From a virus, in the IMG/VR virus record IMGVR_UViG_3300031925_000029, positions 1-42,962 of that record: a stretch of DNA of 42,962 nt; one strand, given 5' to 3'. A model generated the notes under the pieces. That model searched no databases, was not told the origin of the DNA, and was given only the letters and a program-made list of their open reading frames with translations. The stretch's first letter is position 1, and each line of letters begins with the position of its first letter. A program made the position numbers and the translations under genes. Positions 30,005 through 37,748 of the stretch are shown piece by piece.

Positions 30005-30344
30005 ATTGCAGCCCCTCCATCGTTACCGGGTTGCCATCATCGAGATAGCCCATAATGGTCAAGCTGTAGTGAGCATCACCCAGCCTCTCGATCTGCATTT
30101 CCTTCAATTTAAAATCATCCAGCCCGTTGGCTGGGTTGTTTATCGCTTCCGCCAGTAGCACATAAGCATTCATGTGGAATGCCTCGTTGACGTTGCGATC
30201 AAGCAGTTCGTGCATACGCGAACCAAATTCACGGCGGCCCACCAGCGAACCCAGCGGCGTGTTAATCACATCACTGAGCCGTTGCCGCAGATAGGCGACA
30301 CCGCCCAAAGCCGCGCCCGTGTCGCGGTGGGTTCCTGTTTTCAT
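29997..30344 (-). CDS. W: Baseplate wedge protein gpW / gp25-like
   Basis: 115 residues, equal to P2 gpW. YLRQRLSDVINTPLGSLVGRREFGSRMHELLDRNVNE is the gp25 lysozyme-like wedge domain (non-enzymatic), which anchors the sheath to the baseplate. Confidence 0.93.
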   Translation of the reverse strand: MKTGTHRDTGAALGGVAYLRQRLSDVINTPLGSLVGRREFGSRMHELLDRNVNEAFHMNAYVLLAEAINNPANGLDDFKLKEMQIERLGDAHYSLTIMGYLDDGNPVTMEGLQYG

Positions 30345-30358
30345 GGCGTTATCTTGTG

Positions 30359-30646
30359 TTAGTTAGAAAAGACGTTGGGGCTACCAGCGGCAACCGCTGA
30401 TCCACAATCTACGGGATCGCCCACTCGGCCAATCGCTTGGCCGTTGGCATAAACGGAACCAGAACCCGCCGCCAAGCTGCCACCATGACAACTTGGTGAC
30501 GGGTCACAGTGGACAGCCCAGCCATCACCCACCCGGTGGATAGGATTGCCGTTTACAAACACGGATGGGCTGCCCGTTGTTGAGTTTCGGGGAGGGAATG
30601 CACCGTGCCCGGTACATCCATCACCCTGCCTTGTCACTGCTGGCAT
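30359..30646 (-). CDS. PAAR-type tail spike tip
   Basis: 95 residues. MPAVTRQGDGCTGHGAFPPRNSTTGSPSVFVNGNPIHRVGDGWAVHCDPSPSCHGGSLAAGSGSVYANGQAIGRVGDPVDCGS has the repeated GSP.VFVNG pattern and His/Cys metal ligands of PAAR proteins, which sharpen the spike that pierces the outer membrane. Between the baseplate genes V and W, as expected. Confidence 0.93.
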   Translation of the reverse strand: MPAVTRQGDGCTGHGAFPPRNSTTGSPSVFVNGNPIHRVGDGWAVHCDPSPSCHGGSLAAGSGSVYANGQAIGRVGDPVDCGSAVAAGSPNVFSN

Positions 30647-31118
30647 GGTTCATATACTCCAATAGTTTGGCCCGCCCGCTGCTGTAGTCGTGTAACACCA
30701 CGCAGCGCCATGACTGGGTGGCACTTTGTTCAGTTTCCAGCCCGGTCAATTCATCCGTTTCCGTGTAATCCACTGTTACCGTTAAGGTGTATTCATACTG
30801 AGTCACGCCACTGGGGCGAAACTCAATCACATCTTTGCCGGGTGGCAACTCAGGCCAGCTGTTTACCCGCTTCATCTCATCACCATCCCGATAATCAATA
30901 AACTGGATAGGGAAAAGGCCCGCCAAGGTTTCAGCCACCAAGCGAACCCCAGAAAGGGATTGTGTAATGGTGAACAATTCCGGCACCGTTGGACTCATTG
31001 CCCAGCTGTAGCCGTTAACCGTTTGGGTACTCTCTGCATCAAAGGCGCAAAGGTAATCCAGCCCGGTAGCAGTATCAGGGAGCTGAAACAGCACTGGGCT
31101 GCTCGGTATCCAGTTCAT
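30621..31118 (-). CDS. Hypothetical baseplate-region protein
   Basis: 165 residues, mostly beta strands (YTLTVTVDYTETDELTGLETEQSATQSWRCVVLHDYSS). Overlaps the PAAR gene by 26 bp and touches the gpV stop. Position between spike (gpV) and PAAR suggests a virion or spike-assembly role; family not recognised. Confidence 0.75.
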   Translation of the reverse strand: MNWIPSSPVLFQLPDTATGLDYLCAFDAESTQTVNGYSWAMSPTVPELFTITQSLSGVRLVAETLAGLFPIQFIDYRDGDEMKRVNSWPELPPGKDVIEFRPSGVTQYEYTLTVTVDYTETDELTGLETEQSATQSWRCVVLHDYSSGRAKLLEYMNHASSDKAG

Positions 31119-31693
31119 TAGTTAAAATCAATCCTGCTGGCTGTTAGCTTCATGTTGCCCCCAGCTTTGAGGGTCATATCTGCATCAGTAGAAAGCTGCA
31201 TGTTGCTGGCTGCCTTTACCGTGAGGGTTTGCTCTGTTTCCACCGTGATGGCCCCTTTTGCCTTGGCTGTCACGGCTCCTTCGGCGGTCACGTCCACATC
31301 CCCTTTATTGACCACCACCAGTTTGTGGCTGCTGCGGTCATGGCTGATTTTTGAGTCATCCCCAAACAGCACCAGATATTCATCCGGGTTGTCACTGGGT
31401 GCCGGAAACTCAGCGTGATAACTGCCGGGCAGTATTTCACCCAGCGCCAGATCACCTTCACTGATCACCGTGACACCTTCACCCACTTCCGGGCACCACC
31501 ATGTAATGGCCTTGCCCGTTCTCATGGGTTTCCATTGCAACCAGCCAGTGAGCTGCTTACCTTTGGGGCCATACGCCACCCGCGCCACATGCTTGGCCGG
31601 GTCTACTTCGGCAATCTTGCCCCTGATCACCATCTGGCCCACCCGGCGTTCAAGTTCTTCAATTCGCAGCACTAAACTTTGATACTGATCCAT
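31118..31693 (-). CDS. V: P2 gpV-like baseplate spike protein
   Basis: 191 residues (P2 gpV 211). An OB-fold N-terminus (VIRGKIAEVDPAKHVARVAYGPKGKQLTGWLQW, WCPEVGEGVTVISEGDLALGEILPG) is followed by repeats that make a beta-helix (GDVDVTAEGAVTAKAKGAITVETEQTLTVKA). Forms the trimeric membrane-piercing spike beneath the PAAR tip. Confidence 0.93.
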   Translation of the reverse strand: MDQYQSLVLRIEELERRVGQMVIRGKIAEVDPAKHVARVAYGPKGKQLTGWLQWKPMRTGKAITWWCPEVGEGVTVISEGDLALGEILPGSYHAEFPAPSDNPDEYLVLFGDDSKISHDRSSHKLVVVNKGDVDVTAEGAVTAKAKGAITVETEQTLTVKAASNMQLSTDADMTLKAGGNMKLTASRIDFN

Positions 31694-31701
31694 GTGCTGC
31701 C

Positions 31702-32247
31702 TTACTCGCTGGGTGAGGGTTCGGTTTCGGTCAGGGTGTAATCGTCTTTATGAGCTGCGCCAATGTTCGGCGCTTCACCGATATAAACCTGAGTGGGCAA
31801 CCAGTCCTCGCCCAGATTGACTTCACCCAAGTGAAATTCTTGCTCCCATGACACCACCCAGCTTTCAAAGCCCAGCTTTTCACTGAACATGCCGGGGAAT
31901 GCCGCCAGCTCCGTGGGGTGCTTGGCGTACTCTAGCCCCCAACGGTTTTCATTGATAATTTGCAGCACTCTGGCCGCAAGGTTGCGAATTTCGAGCTGCA
32001 CCTTTTTGGTTTTCATGCTCAGGATGCAGTGAGCGGCAAACTCAATGGTGAGGGCCAAACGGCCACCTGATACCTTTTTGCCGGGCTTAATTTGCACCGC
32101 CTCCAGCAATACCGCCGGGCTTGTGATGGCGGTTTTACCCTCCAGCAACTCCGGGGCGTAATCGTCCACCTGTTTGAGCATTGGCATGGCTTTCTTGATG
32201 CAAGCCACCTGCGCTTCATGTATCAGGGTTAAATCATCATCGTTCAT
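31702..32247 (-). CDS. Tail completion / terminator-like protein
   Basis: 181 residues. HEAQVACIKKAMPMLKQVDDYAPELLEGKTAITSPAVLLEAVQI resembles Mu gp37-like and tail-terminator families near head-tail junction genes. Starts 9 bp past octamer array G and lies between a minor tail Z-like gene and the baseplate genes. Confidence 0.65.
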   Translation of the reverse strand: MNDDDLTLIHEAQVACIKKAMPMLKQVDDYAPELLEGKTAITSPAVLLEAVQIKPGKKVSGGRLALTIEFAAHCILSMKTKKVQLEIRNLAARVLQIINENRWGLEYAKHPTELAAFPGMFSEKLGFESWVVSWEQEFHLGEVNLGEDWLPTQVYIGEAPNIGAAHKDDYTLTETEPSPSE

Positions 32248-32255
32248 GGCCTGCC

Positions 32256-32287
32256 CTTCTTACTTTCGTGCTTTCTTACTTTCGTGA
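32256..32287. repeat. Octamer repeat array G
   Basis: Four tandem TTTCKTRC-type octamers over the stop codon of the Z-like gene (encoding its ESKKARK end) and ahead of the next start. Confidence 0.85.
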
Positions 32288-32892
32288 TTCACTGCATAGT
32301 TGAGTTCTTGCTCAATCAAGGTTTTGAATCTGTCCAGTGCTCGCCTGTCCAGCCGCCTGAATATCTCAGTGGCTATGCTTTCCAGCTCCACCCCTATCCG
32401 CTGGATCGGGAAACGTCCGGCCAGCTCAGGGTTTGGGCTGCGGTGGTTCGCCTTACGGCGGCGGCTCAAGGTCAAATAACCCTGCTCACGGTTACGCCGG
32501 GCACGAATCCACACGTTTTCTTCTGGGTTGTAGACACTGCGCAAAAATGCGCCTTCAAATTTACGCTTTCCGACTGTCACCCCTTTACGGGTCTGCCGGG
32601 CTTTGCCTGCCAAATCCGCTGACATAGGGGCCACGCCCATCCATAGAATGTGCGCTTTATCCATACCCTTGCCCACGCTACGCACCAGCAAGCGGGGCTT
32701 GAGGTTCTTTTGTGGGATGCCAAGCTGCTGGCTGAGTTCTCGCGCTACCCGCCCAGAAAGCCAGCGAATGGTTTTCCTTATGGCCCGTTCGCTGGCAACT
32801 TCCATCTGTTTGGGTGTGGCTTGAATCACTGCCGTAGCATTGCGGATGGCTTGGGCAAAGTTCATCTGAACTTCAACGCCACTTTCCGCCAT
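32260..32892 (-). CDS. Lambda gpZ-like minor tail protein
   Basis: 210 residues from ATG 32892 (frame open to 32943). MNFAQAIRNATAVIQATPKQMEVASERAIRKTIRWLSGRVARELSQQLGIPQKNLKPRLLVRS is the minor tail Z family, needed in lambda for positioning DNA at the tail joint. The very C-terminus (ESKKARK) comes from the octamer repeat, as in the Tad1-like gene. Confidence 0.85.
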   Translation of the reverse strand: MAESGVEVQMNFAQAIRNATAVIQATPKQMEVASERAIRKTIRWLSGRVARELSQQLGIPQKNLKPRLLVRSVGKGMDKAHILWMGVAPMSADLAGKARQTRKGVTVGKRKFEGAFLRSVYNPEENVWIRARRNREQGYLTLSRRRKANHRSPNPELAGRFPIQRIGVELESIATEIFRRLDRRALDRFKTLIEQELNYAVNHESKKARK

Positions 32893-33244
32893 CGGTCTGT
32901 TCGTCCTCGTAATTCTGATCAGGCACCGGATCAGCCAGAACAATCACCATGCAGCCCGCACCATCATCAAATGACTTGCTGGGCACCGGGTAATATTCCC
33001 GCTCATCCACAAAAATCCGCAGTTCCTTGTTCAGCTCCGGGCATTCACTGCCCAGCACCGTCAAGGTGGGCACATCGGCCTTGAGGGTTAACCCGCCACG
33101 TTTGCCCTTGGTGATCACCTCTTGTTCTGGGTGGTCAAATACGCCTTTCATTTCAAGGCGCACCCCGTTGACTGTCACCATTGCGACGGGCTGACCTAAC
33201 CGCCGGACGATCCGGCGGCTGGCCTTTTGGAACGGGTCACGCAT
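32873..33244 (-). CDS. Head-tail joining / tail attachment protein
   Basis: 123 residues; MRDPFQKASRRIVRRLGQPVAMVTVNGVRLEMKGVFDHPE and a REYYPVPSKSFDDGAGCMVIVLA end match the lambda gpFII-type head-tail attachment family. Its start overlaps the capsid stop. Confidence 0.8.
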   Translation of the reverse strand: MRDPFQKASRRIVRRLGQPVAMVTVNGVRLEMKGVFDHPEQEVITKGKRGGLTLKADVPTLTVLGSECPELNKELRIFVDEREYYPVPSKSFDDGAGCMVIVLADPVPDQNYEDEQTDGGKWR

Positions 33245-34230
33245 TAAGGGTTCTTAGTGCCGACTTTGAAGCCCACCACGGCACGGGGAGCCGTGTTGAT
33301 GCTGATTGTGTTGGATTGCGCTTCCAGCTCGTGACCTTTGCCAAACTTCATTGGCTCGGCCTTGGCGTAGTACGGTAAGCCCAATGTGTTCACGGTTTCT
33401 TCGTAATCCGCTGGGCCAAAGTAGGTGTTATACATACCGCGCACACCTTCTGGCACCAGTAAGCCTTCGTTTGGCAGGATGAATTCCTGATCGCCCACTT
33501 GGCCTTCGTATTCTTCCCAAATGAAGGAACCAAATGAAATGCCGCTTGTTACATCGTCACGCAATGCGCTGCCGCTGTCATAGCGTTCATACGCTCGCTT
33601 GAAGTCGTCATTTTTCAGCAATTCATCCATCAGTTCAGGGCCAGCCAGAACACGATAACGAGGGGCTTTGATTGCGCCCTGCGCTTTCTTAGATTCACGC
33701 TTGGCCGCTGTTAGCTGGGTGCGCAAGTCTTTGGTGAAATCCAGTGTTTTCACAAAGCGGGTCATGCCGAACTTTTGGAACAAGTCCACAATCACTTCAC
33801 CATCGTGATCCAAGATCTTGCCCGCCAGTGCGCCCATACGCTGCCACTCAATGGTGACATCAATGGAGCCGCGCATTCTGTCCAGTTCTTCATCAATCTT
33901 GGCTTGCACCATGCCTTCACGGGTTTCACCGCCGAAAGGCTTAACGTTCTGCACAGAATCCGCCAGTACGGCCCCTGACATTGGCAAGTGAACCAGTGGG
34001 AAGTTCTCGCCCTTGCGCTTGTTGTCTTTCAGTGATGTGCCTTCGCTGCCGCGAGACTTAGCAGGCACCAAAATGATCGAGTTGTTCTTTTCCACGATGT
34101 TGACACTGGTTGTGTCAATGCGTTTTTCTTCAAACAAACCCAGCTCACCAATGCGGCCCGGCGTTTGTTCAGTGCGGTTGATTGACTCGGTAAGGTTCTC
34201 AACCGTAAATAGTTCTTGAATTTCGTCCAT
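33244..34230 (-). CDS. Major capsid protein, lambda gpE family
   Basis: 328 residues (lambda gpE 341). LFTVENLTESINRTEQTPGRIGELGLFEEKRIDTTSV and the end AEPMKFGKGHELEAQSNTISINTAPRAVVGFKVG are typical of the lambda-type HK97-fold capsid. Decorated by the gpD-like protein upstream. Confidence 0.96.
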   Translation of the reverse strand: MDEIQELFTVENLTESINRTEQTPGRIGELGLFEEKRIDTTSVNIVEKNNSIILVPAKSRGSEGTSLKDNKRKGENFPLVHLPMSGAVLADSVQNVKPFGGETREGMVQAKIDEELDRMRGSIDVTIEWQRMGALAGKILDHDGEVIVDLFQKFGMTRFVKTLDFTKDLRTQLTAAKRESKKAQGAIKAPRYRVLAGPELMDELLKNDDFKRAYERYDSGSALRDDVTSGISFGSFIWEEYEGQVGDQEFILPNEGLLVPEGVRGMYNTYFGPADYEETVNTLGLPYYAKAEPMKFGKGHELEAQSNTISINTAPRAVVGFKVGTKNP

Positions 34231-34248
34231 TCTTTTTCTCCGAACGGT

Positions 34249-34279
34249 AAAAGCAAAACGGCCAGTGAATCACTGGCCG
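34249..34279 (-). terminator. Hairpin between decoration and capsid genes
   Basis: CGGCCAGTGA / TCACTGGCCG with almost no loop, then TTTT and further T on the minus strand, 19 bp before the capsid start. Possible weak terminator or RNase processing site. Confidence 0.65.
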
Positions 34280-34308
34280 CATTTAAGGGTGGTTAGTCAA
34301 CAGGGCGC

Positions 34309-34662
34309 TTAACGCACAATGATGTGGTTCGCTTTCAGCTGCTTAATGGCTGCGGTTTTCTCTGCTTCGGTGATGCCGTCCGGCCACACCAGTGATGAAG
34401 CTCGCACAGCGGTCAGGCGAGCATTCACCACGCCTTTTTTGGTTGCTGCGCTGGCATCCACGGCGCGATATAAGATAGCGGCGGCCACTTCGCTGCCGTC
34501 ACTGCCTTCCGGGTTCAGCTGAACCAGTTCACCGCTGGCCGTAACTTCACCCAATACCGTTGCCGTGAGGTAGTTACCACCACTTAACAGGGCATCATCA
34601 CGGCTCAATCCGCCCACTTCGCTCAGGATGTGGCTGCCTACATGCGCTTTTTCTTCAATCAT
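34309..34662 (-). CDS. Head decoration protein, lambda gpD family
   Basis: 117 residues (lambda gpD 110). SGGNYLTATVLGEVTASGELVQLNPEGSDGSEVAAAILYRAVDASAA is the decoration-protein signature. Trimers cement the capsid shell. Stop-start overlap with the protease gene. Confidence 0.94.
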   Translation of the reverse strand: MIEEKAHVGSHILSEVGGLSRDDALLSGGNYLTATVLGEVTASGELVQLNPEGSDGSEVAAAILYRAVDASAATKKGVVNARLTAVRASSLVWPDGITEAEKTAAIKQLKANHIIVR

Positions 34663-36017
34663 TACTTACCTGCCTTTGCCTTACGTTTTGCCATGATGGC
34701 GTTACCGTCAATTTTGGCGGTCTGCTTTTCTTTGCCGACCACCTGCCCTTCAATCTTGCTGCTGTCATCCCCTGCCGCTTGCGCTTCGTGGATGGCTTTG
34801 CCTGCCAGTTTCACCGGATCATCAAGGTGAGCCAGCAAGGCGGCGGTGCTGCCTTCAATGCCTGCCGCTGCGCACACATCCTTCAAACCGCTGGCTGCGG
34901 CGATCTGGCGTTCTGCGCTGGCTTTGGTTACATCCGGCTTGAGCAAGTTGGCCGCCAGTTCAGGAAAGCCGGCACTGGCACAAGCGGCGGCAATCTCACC
35001 CGCATGTTCCAAGGCGGTAGCCTCCGGCTCCACTTTTGGCTGTAAGGCTTCAAGCACATCCGGGCGCTGCTCTTTAATCGCTCCGATCAGCACATCGGCG
35101 CTGGCTTCGGTCGCGGCTGGCAACGTCACCGCTTTGGTTTTCTTGTCTGTCATTTTGTGTTTTCTCTCTGCTAATTGACTGATCACGCCTTCAAGGCTGC
35201 CAAGTCGGTGGGCCATGCCCTGATCCACAGCGTTCTGACCAATCAAAACGCCACCCTGCCCAAAATCGGACAATACCGTTTCACGGGTTACGCCCATATT
35301 GCGGGCCACCCGGTCAATAAATACATCCGCCATCTGATCAAGACGGCCTTGCCAATCGGCGCGGCCCTCTTTACTGGCGGGATCAAGGCGTTTTTTCGGG
35401 GACTGGCTGGATACAAATTCCAACCGTTCCACGCCTTCATCCGTGTCTTTGTAGCGGGTCAAGGTGGCGACTACGCCAATTGAACCCACCATAGCCGTGG
35501 CATCAATCACCAGCTCATCAGCGGCACAGGCCACCCAATAAGCGGCACTGGCCCCAGTGCCACCCACATAAGCCACAATGGGCTTATCACCACGGGCGGC
35601 GTGTATCATTTCCGCCAGTTCGTGGATGCCATCCGCTTGACCGCCGGGGCTGTCAATATTGAGCACAATGGCTTTCACGCTGGGATTGTTCAGGGCTTCG
35701 TTAAACTCTTTCGCCACCAGCTGGGTAGATGCACCGCCACAAATGGCCTGAAACAATGTGGCATAGCGGCTGATCACGCCATTGACGTGCAGCACCGCCA
35801 CCCCGCCTTCTCGCAACTCCAGGCATTGCCCCAAGGCTTTGCCATCTTTCGCCATGACGGCTTGATACTGCGGCAAGTTCTCAGCGGTGGTTTTCAGTTC
35901 GGATAAGTCCAGACTGTCCACGTCACGGGCCGCTAACTGGCCCATGATGCTCAGCAATCGTTCATCAAGCGCCCAAGCGGTACTTAGCAGGTACTCAAGA
36001 GCTAGGTGCTTTTTCAT
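34662..36017 (-). CDS. Head maturation protease with scaffold, S49 family (lambda gpC-like)
   Basis: 451 residues. The S49/SppA core occupies about 70-260: NIDSPGGQADG, the catalytic serine S157 in GGTGASAAYW, and a lysine in SQSPKKRLDP (K208 or K209) as general base. The remaining 190 residues, Ala/Lys-rich with a probable internal start, resemble the nested scaffold Nu3 of lambda. Processes the procapsid. Overlaps the portal stop by 4 bp. Confidence 0.93.
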   Translation of the reverse strand: MKKHLALEYLLSTAWALDERLLSIMGQLAARDVDSLDLSELKTTAENLPQYQAVMAKDGKALGQCLELREGGVAVLHVNGVISRYATLFQAICGGASTQLVAKEFNEALNNPSVKAIVLNIDSPGGQADGIHELAEMIHAARGDKPIVAYVGGTGASAAYWVACAADELVIDATAMVGSIGVVATLTRYKDTDEGVERLEFVSSQSPKKRLDPASKEGRADWQGRLDQMADVFIDRVARNMGVTRETVLSDFGQGGVLIGQNAVDQGMAHRLGSLEGVISQLAERKHKMTDKKTKAVTLPAATEASADVLIGAIKEQRPDVLEALQPKVEPEATALEHAGEIAAACASAGFPELAANLLKPDVTKASAERQIAAASGLKDVCAAAGIEGSTAALLAHLDDPVKLAGKAIHEAQAAGDDSSKIEGQVVGKEKQTAKIDGNAIMAKRKAKAGK

Positions 36018-37525
36018 TCGCTGCTGTCCTCCTTATCTTGTGGTGTCTCGGCTTCTTCTGGGGCATTAAAAAGCCCGGCTAAGTTGCCGGGCTTCTCAAC
36101 ACCTTCTTCCTTGCAGATTGTTTCCCACCGCTTCAATGCCTTGGCATTTCGGCGCATGTTCTCGTCAAGATCTCGTCCATATTCTGCGGCCTCTGCGTCA
36201 ATATTAGAGAGCTGATTTGATACCGCTTTTTGTCGAGCATTAACGTCCTGCTCAGGATGAAGCCATTTAAACGCATCTGGGCGAATGTCTAACGCCAGAT
36301 AGTAATAAGGGTTATCGGCATAGCCGGGCGCATTGAGCTTGCCCACCAGCACCGCATCCGCTAACCACCATTGCCAGATCTTAAAGGCAACTTGGAAGCC
36401 ACTGAGATTGACTTGATCAAAGCCAATGCCTCTGCGGTACTCGTTGAGGAATGCCCGCACCAGCCTGTCATTCAGGCCAGCCCAGTCCCCGGTTAATAAC
36501 GGGTAAGGAATTTCCTGCCCGGCGGCCATTTGCAAGGCTTGCCAACGCACGAAATCACTGTAACCGCTGCCCGTGTTGTCCCCATCAAACAGCTGGAGTT
36601 TTTCACCTGCCACCCCGCGCAACATGGTGCCCGTGGTTACTCGCTCCACTGATTCCACGGGTTCGCCATCGTCAAACATTGGCTTGCCCGTCATAGGGTC
36701 ATATTCAAAATCATCTTCATCGAACGATTCACGATACAAAAAGCCCGTGAAGTTGCTGCGCTCTTTCTTGCGCACCAGCTCGGCATCATCGTAATCATGG
36801 AACGTGCGATCTTTTAGCAGCACCGCCGCTGGATCAGGCTCGCCACGAACTTGACCGGGACGCAGCTGCTTGAAATGGTGGATCACGTCATGGGCCGGGA
36901 TTCGCTCCAAGTCGGCCAAGCTGACCACATCCACCCCATCTTGCGGGTGATGCTTATAAAACCAGTACGCCACGCGCACTTTGCCTTGAAACTCTACCCC
37001 CTGCACCACTCGGTTGCCGTTCTTGAGCTTGCGGTTAAATTCCACCGGGCACAGGTCGGATTCCATCACATCCACCTGAATGGGCACTGCCAAACCGGAA
37101 GATAAACGGCGGCGTAAACGGCGAATGAATACCTCACCGCTCATGCGCCTTGCTCGCACACACAAATCCACCAACGCGCCAAAGTTCTTGATGCCTTCGG
37201 GATCAAGCTGGGTGCTGCTCAGTTTCCACAGCTCATTGGCGGCCAGTCTAAATTCATCATCCCGGCAAGTGCTGAGTAACCAAAAACCACGGCCCACCTC
37301 ATTGGTGGTGTTTTTGTTGATGGCACTGCGCAATAAAGGGCTGTTTCGATAAGCGGCGCGGCTGCGGTTTCTCAGTGGTTTGATGGCCGATGCCAGCGCA
37401 CGGTTTGGCCCCGCTGCCGGGGCTTGCCAACCGATTGAGCGCGGTGCTCTTGTTGCCCCCTCATACGGGGCTGCGGGCGTGGATAGCGGTTGCCCATCCA
37501 GTCCCACAATGATGCTTTCTTTCAT
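36014..37525 (-). CDS. Portal protein, lambda gpB family
   Basis: 503 residues (lambda gpB 533). ALASAIKPLRNRSRAAYRNSPLLRSAINKNTTNEVGRGF and PLLTGDWAGLNDRLVRAFLNEYRRGIGFDQVNLSGFQVAFKIWQWWL are diagnostic. Forms the dodecameric ring for DNA entry. An intrinsic-terminator hairpin lies inside its 3' end (36068-36094). Confidence 0.96.
   Translation of the reverse strand: MKESIIVGLDGQPLSTPAAPYEGATRAPRSIGWQAPAAGPNRALASAIKPLRNRSRAAYRNSPLLRSAINKNTTNEVGRGFWLLSTCRDDEFRLAANELWKLSSTQLDPEGIKNFGALVDLCVRARRMSGEVFIRRLRRRLSSGLAVPIQVDVMESDLCPVEFNRKLKNGNRVVQGVEFQGKVRVAYWFYKHHPQDGVDVVSLADLERIPAHDVIHHFKQLRPGQVRGEPDPAAVLLKDRTFHDYDDAELVRKKERSNFTGFLYRESFDEDDFEYDPMTGKPMFDDGEPVESVERVTTGTMLRGVAGEKLQLFDGDNTGSGYSDFVRWQALQMAAGQEIPYPLLTGDWAGLNDRLVRAFLNEYRRGIGFDQVNLSGFQVAFKIWQWWLADAVLVGKLNAPGYADNPYYYLALDIRPDAFKWLHPEQDVNARQKAVSNQLSNIDAEAAEYGRDLDENMRRNAKALKRWETICKEEGVEKPGNLAGLFNAPEEAETPQDKEDSSE
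36068..36094 (-). terminator. Terminator-like hairpin inside the portal gene
   Basis: AAGCCCGGC / GCCGGGCTT stem, 6-nt loop, five T on the minus strand, 55 bp before the portal stop. Confidence 0.65.
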
Positions 37526-37737
37526 CGAATACCCCGATCACCCACTGTAACAATGCCAGCTAATGGACTGCGGCGGCGGCCTGCCCGTTTCGCCATGACT
37601 CGGCCAATGTAACGTTTTGCCTGTAGCAGCTCGGCCATGCTGCGGTATGTCACCTCTCGCCCGTTGATTTTTACGGTAAGTTCACCGCTGGCAATGGCTT
37701 CATCGAGCGCATCCAGATCATCTTGAGTAAATGCCAT
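37522..37737 (-). CDS. Head-tail connector, gpW family
   Basis: 71 residues (lambda gpW 68). FTQDDLDALDEAIASGELTVKINGREVTYRSMAELLQAKRYI matches the gpW fold, which seals the portal before tail attachment. Between terminase and portal, as in lambda. Confidence 0.92.
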   Translation of the reverse strand: MAFTQDDLDALDEAIASGELTVKINGREVTYRSMAELLQAKRYIGRVMAKRAGRRRSPLAGIVTVGDRGIR

Positions 37738-37748
37738 TGCGTTCCTCT

